Shown here: piece by piece, positions 26,427-40,860 of the stretch
How the letters are laid out: every line of letters begins with the position of its first letter
How positions within the stretch are numbered: position 1 is the first letter of the stretch
DNA from: Casuarina equisetifolia
Taxonomy: Eukaryota; Streptophyta; Magnoliopsida; Fagales; Casuarinaceae
Direction of reading: 5' to 3'
Length of the DNA: 64,000 nucleotides
Assembly (NCBI GenBank): GCA_028551475.1
Contig: CM052355.1
Coordinates: 4,774,001-4,838,000 of the forward strand
Program-made: the position numbers and the translations under genes
The notes under the pieces: model-generated
What the model was told of the DNA's origin: nothing
Seen by the model: the letters and a program-made list of their open reading frames with translations, nothing else
Database searches by the model: none

Positions 26427-26455
<29 letters not shown>
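26427..26455. repeat. poly-T tract in the NADP-MDH leader
   Basis: An uninterrupted run of 29 T ending 62 bp before the NADP-MDH ATG. Such runs are prone to length change, both in nature and in sequencing. Confidence 0.95.
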
Positions 26456-26517
26456 CTATTTTGTTTCTTGAAACTTCTGTTCTCGCACTCTCTCTGAAAC
26501 TTTCTGTCTCTGCTGCT

Positions 26518-32314
<5,797 letters not shown>

Positions 32315-33988
32315 CACCTTGATACCTTTTCTGTTTTCATCTGAAGAATTCATATGGAAGCAATCCTAATGCTGTCTAAAGAGTTACAACACATCAAAAA
32401 TAGACTATCATTATTAATGTCGAATAAGTTGGCGAAATCACTTAGCAGGTATTTATAATAATCCGGTGATGAGCTATTAGTTGAATTTTGATTTAAAATT
32501 ACGTCTTCGCCTTGGAGCTATTAAGTTGATTCCTACTTTATGTTCCACTCGGCTGAGCGGCCTCTGTGCTTCTCTTGTAATTGTGTTGTGTAACCTATTA
32601 AGTCTTTCATACTCTTGCAAGTGCTGAATATTTATCTTGAAGATCCACTTCTTAAACCGTGTAACTTGAAAAGCCCAACCTTCACTAGTAATTATCCTTG
32701 AATCACAACTGCACTTTAACAGCCGAAAGTTGTTTTCTTCCTCTCTCTTCATCTCTTTTCTTTTTCCTTTTTGGCCGCCAGCAAGAAGAAAATGAGAGGT
32801 TGGTTCCAAGAAAAGTAGGCTCACTATGATTCAGTCGGTCGAGTGTCATAATCAGGGGGCGGAAGCTTTCGTGAATTCAGGGATGTTCTCTTGCCTTCTT
32901 GCCGACTCCACTTAACGCATAAGCATCTCTACACTCTTCAATTTACATCTAATTCAATTTGTAGCACTTTTTTCGCCCATAATTATGCACGTATCAAAGG
33001 GAGATTTTCATCTTAGTAGCAGTCACTGTCAAAGAGTTCAAGATCATTTGGCGTGGAGTAAAAAATGTGGTCCACCCCATTAGTACGGAAACAGAGAGTA
33101 GTAGGCACATAGCAAAGACAGATCTTAAATCTTGTAATCAGCCTTGCTTGAAAGGCAACTTAACCTCCCTCCCTCCGTCATTATCCAGGTCTGGGCTGAT
33201 TTCATATGCAGAAAATCCTAGACCTCGCGTTCATAACATTGTCAGTTAAGAAAACACCTTAGGCTGATTTCTGGCCTCCAGCCATAATTTGAACAAAAGT
33301 CATAAATACATTGTTGCATATTACGATCTAATCCTTCAAAACATTTCTAAACAAACCTTCGTATACAATTAAAGATCTAACTCCCGAATTTCAACCGCTT
33401 TCATTTACTTCAAAAAATTTTGATCTGGACAACGCTTTCACAGTTTTCAGCTAAAAGTTAATTCACGTCCGAGCATTAGGAGTCAAAATCCATGAAGCCG
33501 ACACATTTCTGCCCAAGGTATTTGAATCTACTCTTGCTGGATAACATTGCATAAAGAAAATTAAACGCAATGTCGGCGCGTTATAGTCGAGAGTCTGAAA
33601 ACACCTTTATCTTTTGGTTGTCCACAGAAACTAAAGGAAGTATCAATGTAATTTACGGGAAACACCTTATCCTTGAGAAAAGAGGTTCACTGTAGTCCAT
33701 ATTCGTATAGATCAGGTTTTGAGGCATTCGCATAGCCATTTACAAGGCGTTTGCTCTGTTACAAATCTCCCTGTTAGAGGGGTACTTCAGTTGTAAATGT
33801 CTTGATGCCGCAAGCAATCACGGTGCTAAAAAAAAGAACTAGAACCAGAATAAAATTAAGGATCAAAATCGCAAATATGTTTGGTCAGCTCCTTAACTGA
33901 TACCAACTTTTTAATCTATAGTTGCAATGCGAAGAACGAAATCTTTCGCGCAAGTTGGCGTATTCAAAAGAAAAGAGAGAGCACTTAC
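32315..33988. other. intergenic after NADP-MDH, no gene recognised
   Basis: NADP-MDH 3' UTR, then DNA shared with copy 2 (49.75-51.3 kb). Open frames on either strand match nothing known. If the minus-strand inverted-repeat unit is transcribed, its intron and later exons would lie here. Confidence 0.5.
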
Positions 33989-34082
33989 CTTCAAGGTTAT
34001 AAGAATTCAGGCACACGCGATTCTTATTTTGCTTCCTACAAACGTCAGCAAGTGTATTCGCGAATCGGTCTAAAGAGAGGCA

Positions 34083-34156
34083 AGACCACGATGCGGGAGT
34101 TGTGACGGACCGGAGAAAGGACTGTCAGGTCCGCCACAACTCGCGCACCGTGGTCT
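34083..34156 (-). ncRNA. NAC-derived inverted repeat, microRNA-like hairpin candidate (copy 1)
   Basis: Left arm 34,083-34,111 and right arm 34,128-34,156 are 29 nt each and inverted, with a 16-nt loop. Only three of 29 positions differ. On a minus-strand transcript two of these become G:U pairs, leaving one true mismatch. Both arms read as NAC coding sequence: the minus-strand left arm gives P-V-R-H-N-S-R-I-V-V, and the plus-strand right arm gives Q-V-R-H-N-S-R-T-V-V; compare K-V-C-Y-N-S-R-T in the NAC genes at 44.1 and 60.0 kb. The core GTGCGCGAGTTGT is exactly antisense to both NAC exons 2, and the remaining differences over 21 nt are G:U. Stem length resembles a plant pre-miRNA duplex. 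It could also be a chance relic of two NAC fragments. Confidence 0.45.
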
Positions 34157-34162
34157 CCCCTT

Positions 34163-34231
34163 CTATTCGTCAAAGGATGAAGCTTCTGCGTGGAGTTTAT
34201 ATTTTCGGATTGTGAGAAGGTATTCTAACAT
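34163..34231 (-). CDS. short ORF, 22 aa, just upstream of the hairpin (copy 1)
   Basis: Starts MLEYLLTIRKYK and ends AEASSFDE, stopping 6 nt before the hairpin on the minus strand. Copy 2 keeps the same start, length and stop with 18 of 22 residues identical. It matches no family I know. Such ORFs are found upstream of some plant pri-miRNA hairpins. Two copies are too few to show selection, so coding status is doubtful. Confidence 0.25.
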   Translation of the reverse strand: MLEYLLTIRKYKLHAEASSFDE

Positions 34232-34325
34232 TCGGAGAGTAGAGCTAGGGTTTTAGAGAAGCTGCACTGATAAATGCATAGTGAAATCGGGGAAGACAGC
34301 ACTGATGCGCGAAGCTATTTAAATG

Positions 34326-37300
34326 GCCAGGGTGGGAATTTAGGGTTAGCTGAGCACGCACCACCCATTTTTCGTGGCCTGGTAGTATATAATAATAAGC
34401 GAGGTAACCATCCACACGTGTCATGCTTAAGAAATTTAAAATTTAGCGTATCATCGAGAAAAAATGGCTGTGTAAAATGAAGAAACTGGTAGTATTAAAA
34501 ATAAATCAATCTCAGAACATACATAAGAATGGGTAGCATTATATAGTCTTTAAATAACTATAATTTGGTTTATTAAAGGTGAGATGATACTTTAGGAAGT
34601 GTAGTCAAGAAGTCAAGTTAGCAGCAGTTGGGGCCCGCCCCAGCTGGAAATTTCTCGACATGCTCATTAGAATGAGAACTTATATCATATAGGGAATTTA
34701 CTTTTTTTTTTTTCCCCTAAAACCGAATTATTAAAAAAACCCACATATAAAAAGGAACACTAAGTGGTACATGGATGAGGTGAAATTATTTGCCATGATC
34801 CTCGAATATTGTACTAAAAGCCCTAAAGCCAATAATTATAATCAAAGATCATTTTAATTAAAAATTACTATATTCCTATAAGCTCAAAGTCACCACATGG
34901 GATGGGAAAATTTTTAATAGACTTATTGGAAAGAAGGGAGACTCGAACTCTAGCATCTCATGTAATAGAACTTCCAAATGCTATTGCGCTGTCAAGGCCT
35001 TAATACTAAAAAATAATAATTCTGCATATAAGAGATAACAAACTCATATATTGGCAAAAACTCAATTTAAGAAAAAGGATGACATTTTTACATTATAAAA
35101 AACACAACCAATCAACATTTCTTCCATATGGGACATACCTCCAAAATCAACATTTATGACCATCGTTACAAATATCATATCAGAGTACTTAGGCGTGAAA
35201 TTTCCCGGAAGATGGCTTTCACCAAAGGCAATGTTAAGGAGATGAACAAGATGTTAAGAAGGAACCCGGCAGGGACCGAGAAGCAAATCCCATCAGGACA
35301 ATTCTTTACAAAACTATGTTTCTATTTTAGACAATTAGCTCTATAACTCTTTAGAACTCCCCTTGACATTCCCCAAATTTCCCAATATGCTCATCTAACA
35401 CTCTTCCTTTGTGGGTGGAATTTACTGCCCACACAAACGAAAGAAGCAATTAACCCTGCAAAAACATTTGGTGAACACACATAAACACATATCATTTGTT
35501 TTTGATTAAGAATTAACAGCCAAACAGGAGTGGAAGTTCAGGATCACCCGAAGTTATAAAACAAAAAGCAACACAGACATTGTTGGGCGGAGGGTCCCAA
35601 GGCGTAAAGTTATACAACAGATGCAGCAGTGCCCTTCTCAGGCACAGTGCAAATAGCAGCAAGTACTACGACCACCTAAAGCAGATTCTCCCAAAGAAAA
35701 TGTACTCAACACAACAACATAAGTGGACAGTAAAACAGAACAGCCATTGCCAGATATCATCGAAATACAACATCACAACAGATTTTAGCAGTGCGAAGCC
35801 ACACATCCTACAATGGACAGTCAACTCCTCGAGATGTGACAACCACAGTTGCTATGCGTGTTTATGCCTTTTGCCACCTGTTGCAGAAATTGAAAACATT
35901 AGCAAGTAGCAAAAATAAGATGTTCTTAATTATTAATGGTCGCCAGATTGCACAAGTGCTTGCACAAGCATTTTGTCCAACGAAAAATGACCTCTGATTC
36001 AAAAAATTACACATATTTACGCTCACACGACTATATCTCTCAATTCGGAGTAATAAATGCATTGTCATTTGAAGTCCTCAATACAGACAAATTAGACAGC
36101 TAAAAGTATCACAAAGGAAAAACAAATTTAGCATATAAGTTAGCCGTCTTGATCAACTAATGAAACTTGCGTGACCACATTCTAAACCGTTCTAAAATCC
36201 TTCCCCTTTGTCAGGCAAAATGGTACAGCGACAACCAAAAACCTATTCCATCAACTCGCACATCAGTTTCCATAACACACCAAACTGAAAAAAAAAAACA
36301 TGGCAATGATACTCACGATCAACCTCCACAACAACGTTAAAACCATGCAGCTGCAGACAACAGTTGCAACAAAACTGAGCAACACAACAAATTTCAAGCA
36401 CTAAATATAGGCAACAATTTCTCTTTTAACAAAAAGAAGAAGATTGAAAAAAATCATTATATATACATATAACATTTAGGCAGATCATAAAGAGAAAAGC
36501 CAAGCTACAGCAGATTAGTTCTAGATAAGTATTTACCCTGTTTGTTCATTGAGAAAAAAACTTTAAAAAAAAAAAAAAAAATTTTACAAACTTTAAATCT
36601 CAAACAATTTCATGTCCTTTTAGCAACGAAATCTTCTTCCCTTGGTAAAGGGTACAACTTGTTTTGTTGCACTTCCTGTCCAGACAGAGTTGCTCACTAG
36701 AATCTTCTTCATTTAAATCTTAAACCAAAATTAGTTATCATCCAAGGACTCCTTTTATTACAAAGAAAAGATCCATGACACTTTTGTCCATTTGTAAACA
36801 CCCATTAGGTCTCCAAGAATCTTTAATCATCATAAAAAGTTCTCTAATATTATCATTATCAAGCACAAGACTCAAAACGGAATCATTTATGGACTTCTTG
36901 ATTTTAGAATCAAACTATCAGCTATCTACCACTTTCTCTAATCTGCCTTCTCTTTTGAAGTACTATAATATGTGGTCTTTGGAGGCTCTTCATCCAAGGC
37001 TGTGCCTAAGCTCAATAAGCCAAGAAATAGTTACAAGTCATCATCAAGAACACTACATATTCAGGAAATGATCTCATTTTCAACATAATAGTTCATTATC
37101 ATCTAGATGGTAAATGATATGTTTATTGATAGTCCCATAATTTTACAAAAATTAGTAGCTGACTCAAGTGAGGCCATTTTAAATAGAATATTTTCCACAA
37201 ATTAAACTCCAGACCACAAAAACATCTTCTGGAAATTCTGATACCAAAATTTACACGTCTTTTTGTCAAAATATGTACCAAGACTATATATTTTCATGCC

Positions 37301-38162
37301 AATATGTAGCTGGGATGGAAAGACTATGAATAAACTAAATATACAGAAAAAGGGGGGTGTGAAACCAAGTGGAACAAAAGCCGAGGGTTGGGTTCCCACT
37401 TTGGGTCGTAATGTGAGTATTTCCAATTTTCACATTAGACCTCAAAGTTGGGATGTGGAGAACATTAAGGATCATCTTTCAATGATGCTTCCATGCTAGG
37501 AGTAGAAGATTTATATACATATATATAAGAGAGAAGATAGACATACATTTATATAATGCACATGAATTAATCACACCGGCTTCTTTAAGTTTTTGCAACA
37601 AGTGTTCATTAGTCCACAAGCAGCTTTCATATAATAACTGTTAGTAGGTTTATTCTTTTTCTCTTTACTTCTTTCTTTAGGAGGTCATTAATGAAAAGCC
37701 TTTTCTATATTAGAATAGGGTTTCCACATATGGAAAGGAGAAGAAACCAAGCCTACACTCGAAATAATTATTAAGTCCATCCCACCATAGACTTTATATT
37801 ATCTAGGAAACCAGCTCTACAAAGGATTTCACCACATACTAAGCTACCATAAGAATACAACCTAAGGTTTACTTAGTAATTATCAGGTGATCACTAAACT
37901 AGATTGAACTTCACTGAATAGGATCACAGTCTAGATATTAAATCTATTTTCCCAAATCAAATTCACAATATTGGAAATCCAGTAACAACAAAATATTCCA
38001 AGGGCTCATCATCAAAAGAAGGATGTAAAGCAAGGCCTGAGTGCATACTGGCCTAAAGGGAGGATAAAGATATCTTACACTTCTATTACTATTTTCCATA
38101 TTCATACACATAGAAGTATAAAAAAGTAAGTTACTAGGAGCTGTATTTAAGATAAATCCTAC
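34326..38162. other. non-genic DNA between hairpin unit and NAC-A remnants
   Basis: The 34.3-37.07 kb part matches copy 2 (51.65-54.53 kb). The 37.07-38.16 kb part is absent from copy 2. The minus strand at 34.92-34.99 kb has a GAGTTCGAGTCTCC motif like a tRNA B box. Open frames near 35.1-35.9 and 36.8-37.5 kb are not recognisable proteins. No C-terminal membrane exon for NAC-A is present. Confidence 0.5.
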
Positions 38163-38867
38163 CTGATTCGTCCATTTTGGCCTCTGACACTTGGTTGGCT
38201 CCTACTATTTCATTCTGTTATAGGGGAATAAGTTAATTAAGGATCAGAATGCAAAACCCCAAAACATAAGTGCAAGTCAGTGCGTCTTGAAAATAAAGCT
38301 TTACCTGCTGGGGGGCAGGAGGCCTAACGTTTTCAGTCCCTGAAATTTCAGACAGAGACAAATCCATATCTGAGCAACCATCTAAATTAAGGAACTCACT
38401 AACGTCGAAAAAGGCAGAGAGATTTTCTTCGGACATTTGGTCAGCTCCTTCTATTTCATTCTGTTATCGGGAGAAAAAAGTTAATTAAAGAACACAATGC
38501 AAAACCCCAAATAATAACTGCAAGTCGGCTCATTTCAAAAGTAAACCTTTACCTCCAGGGCGACAGAAGATCCAATAATTTCAGTCCCAAAAATTTCAGA
38601 GAGATCCAGGAGCATATCTGGATCATCAGCTAGGCCAACATAGACAGGATCTTCATCTTCAATAAATTCATCATTCGATGGAGGATTATCAAAAGCATTT
38701 GTGAAATCACTGGATTCAACAAAATATTTATCTTTCAATGGTTTTGCAACCATCCCATATTGCTCCTGGTCATGAACATTCTTCTCGTCGGGATGCAGCT
38801 CTGAAGCTTGACCAGTACCTACCTTTGGCTGTTGATAATCTTCAACGAACACCCAACTGTCAACATC
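38163..38867 (-). pseudogene. spare NTL-type C-terminal exon set downstream of NAC-A
   Basis: Three exons with intact splice sites and compatible phases: 38553-38867 (105 codons, DVDSWVFVEDYQQPKVG... to SSVALE), 38305-38460 (52 codons, NEIEGADQMSEENLSAFFD...) and 38163-38214 (17 codons plus 1 base, NEIVGANQVSEAKMDES). They correspond to the last-but-one exons of the tethered NAC at 62.7-63.4 kb. The membrane exon that should follow is absent. They lie downstream of the NAC-A stop codon, so they are remnants unless NAC-A exon 3 splices directly to 38867 (phase 0 allows it). Confidence 0.65.
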
Positions 38868-39414
38868 CTGAAAAGAGAGATTCCATGAAAGGGCACTGAT
38901 TTCAAATAGAATGCAGATCTTAAGATGCTGAATATGATGCGTGTTTCTAGAAAGAGTGTAAAGGTGTTCATGTTCTAGAAACATGAGGAGGTGCACTTAT
39001 GATCAGTCATTCATGATTGGCCAGAGCAGAAAAGAGATTAATGGACGACTATGTTCGCTAACTAAGGGAAGGACACAGCAGGGAAGGTGAGAGATGGGAA
39101 ATAGTAGTGCATAAACTGGAGCAACCCATGTCACAATGTTATGCAGAGAACTATTGCTTCTGTGCATTTTGCAAGCATAGCACATGTTGGCTTCACTAAG
39201 GAGGAGCCAGATGCCACTGATCACAGAAGCAACTCACATGTCAAAGCGAAAGTGCATTGAGTTGCAAGATACTTTCTAATATATTTACCACCGTTCAGCT
39301 ATCTTCTCCGGAATATTATAGAGGCAATTACTTAAATACAAATGAATATCTAACTGAGGGTGATGAAAGTGCATTTTTTGATAACTAGCGGAACATACTA
39401 AGAAGCGAGATGTT

Positions 39415-40050
39415 TTACTTGGGGTTTATGTGGAAAATATTGCAATTACTAGGAACTTTTTTACAGGTATTGAGAAGGTAAAAAAGTTTTTGCAGCAACA
39501 TCTTCGTACCAAAAACTTAGGCAAACTTCTATATTTCCTAGGCATTGAAGTAGTTGGATCTTAATCTCTGTCAACCTATCTCAAAGGAAGTATGTATTCT
39601 ATACACTGGAAAAGATAAGAGTTTTAAGTCGTTGTCACTGTGATGTCTTGTGAACTCAAATTGAAAATTTTTGAAAGAAGGAAGATACTGCTGACAGTTA
39701 GGAAGTTAAAGCTATTTTACTATCACCAGACCAAATATCTTTCATGCAATCAGTGTGGGGAGCCAGTTTTTGGAAGCACCAAGAATCCTTTATAGAGATG
39801 TTGTCAATGGCATTATTCAATATCTGAAACTCCTAGTTTCTGTATCATAGGAAGTAAAACATATCATTGGGTGGAAGGTTTTACTTATGCAAATCAGGGC
39901 AGGATCTCCTACAAATAAAAGATCCACTAGGGGTTATTGCACATTCTTGAGAGAAAATACAATCAGGTGGAAAAGTAATAAACAAATTGAGATTGTCCAA
40001 TCAAGTGCACAGGTTGAGTATTGAGCAAGGCCTCGTAAAGTTTATTAGGT
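39415..40050 (+). mobile_element. degraded Ty1/copia reverse transcriptase fragment
   Basis: Plus-strand frames read broken copia polyprotein pieces: KVKKFLQQHLRTKNLGKLLYF-LGIEVV, then AGSPTNKRSTRGYCTFLREN and QIEIVQSSAQVEY, matching the RT end and RNase H of copia elements. Stops and shifts are frequent. It lies antisense to NAC-A. Confidence 0.8.
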
Positions 40051-40104
40051 ATCAGAATGCAAAATCCAAATCATAAGTGCATGTCAGTGCATTGCAAAAG
40101 TAAT

Positions 40105-40564
40105 ACCATCTAGGCAACAGAAGACCTAGTGCCCTCAGTCCCTAAAATTTCGAAGAGATCCATTTTTGGGTAATAATCCAAATTAAGTAACTCATCAGGG
40201 TCAAAATGGGAGAGAAATTCTCTTTATATACTTGGTCAGCTCCTCCTACATCATTCTACTACTGGGAATACGTTAATTAAAGACCAGAATGCACATACCC
40301 TAAGTCATATGTGCAAGGCAGTGCGTTTCAAAAGTAAATCTTTACCTTTTGGGAGTCATGAGGACCAAGACATGCAGACTCCGCCTCCATGGGGGTTACA
40401 AGATCATGCTCTTCAATAAACCCATCAGTCCATGGTTCTGCATCCATTCTGTGTTGCTGCAGGATATGAACGAACTTCGGGTCAGGATGCAGCTCTGATG
40501 TTTTACTAGTTCCTCCGATAGGCAGTTGATAATCTTCAATGAACACCCCAGAATGGTTGACATC
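40105..40564 (-). pseudogene. duplicated NAC-A exon 4/5 cassette, decayed
   Basis: Exon-4 copy 40346-40564 keeps its frame and splice sites but lacks 63 bp (21 codons, ADNPD... to ...DSRP) relative to NAC-A exon 4. Exon-5 copy at about 40105-40252 has a one-base deletion after FSPI and the TAG seen in the other copies. With a 0.19-kb copia piece at 40,627-40,810 it forms a unit about 0.76 kb from its sister. Absent from copy 2. Confidence 0.75.
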
Positions 40565-40626
40565 CTGAAAAGAGAGCTTCAATGAACAGGCAATTTTCAA
40601 ATAGAATGCAGATCTTAAAATATATT

Positions 40627-40810
40627 ATTGGGTGGAAGGTTTTACTTATGCAAATCAGGCCAGGATCTCCAACAAATAAAAGATCCACTAGGGATTATTG
40701 CACATTCTTGAGAGAAAATATGATCAGGTGGAAAAGTAATAAACAAATTGAGATTGTCCAATCAAGTGGACAGGTTGAGTATCAAGCAAGGCCTCGTAAA
40801 GTTTATTAGG
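40627..40810 (+). mobile_element. short copia RNase H fragment (duplicate)
   Basis: Repeats the 39,866-40,050 sequence: ATTGGGTGGAAGGTTTTACT, then RPGSPTNKRSTRDYCTFLRE and QIEIVQSSGQVEYQARP in plus-strand frames. It was carried along with the exon cassette duplication. Confidence 0.8.
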
Positions 40811-40860
40811 TATCAGAATGCAAAATCCAAATCATAAGTGCATTGCAAAAGTAATACCTT

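Larger units (their letters stand above)
24514..26517. other. intergenic between divergent 4CL-like and NADP-MDH genes
   Basis: Holds both promoters. A minus-strand open frame at 25,023-25,400 (125 codons) spans a TTGGCTG minisatellite and matches no family I know. Near 26,280-26,460 the DNA becomes CT-rich and merges into the NADP-MDH 5' UTR. Confidence 0.5.
33989..34290 (-). ncRNA. putative first exon of a small transcription unit containing a NAC-like hairpin (copy 1)
   Basis: Reading the minus strand: a TATA-like ATTTAAATAG (34,315-34,325), an AAACCCTA telo-box (34,246-34,253), a 22-codon ORF (34,163-34,231), the inverted repeat (34,083-34,156), then a strong splice donor AAG|GTAAGTGC at 33,989/33,988. 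The same order is kept in copy 2. The transcription start is not visible, so the upper boundary is a guess of about 25-30 nt below the TATA motif. Apart from the 22-codon ORF, no long coding frame crosses the exon. Transcription is inferred from sequence signals only. Confidence 0.4.

Noticed and set aside
34930-34995. tRNA-like B box (GAGTTCGAGTCTCC, minus strand) suggesting another SINE
   Set aside because: No convincing A box, tail or target-site duplication, and copy 2 has lost the segment.
35128-35346. 72-codon plus-strand frame, with a partial counterpart in copy 2
   Set aside because: Broken in copy 2 and unlike any known protein; probably non-coding duplicated DNA.
36962-37066. Possible missing membrane exon of NAC-A
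   Set aside because: Translations of both strands around 36-38 kb show no hydrophobic helix or the family block KQAHSMLGSIPAP.
37202-37499. Overlapping open frames in the 1.1-kb copy-1-specific segment
   Set aside because: No recognisable family, no splice context and no copy for comparison.
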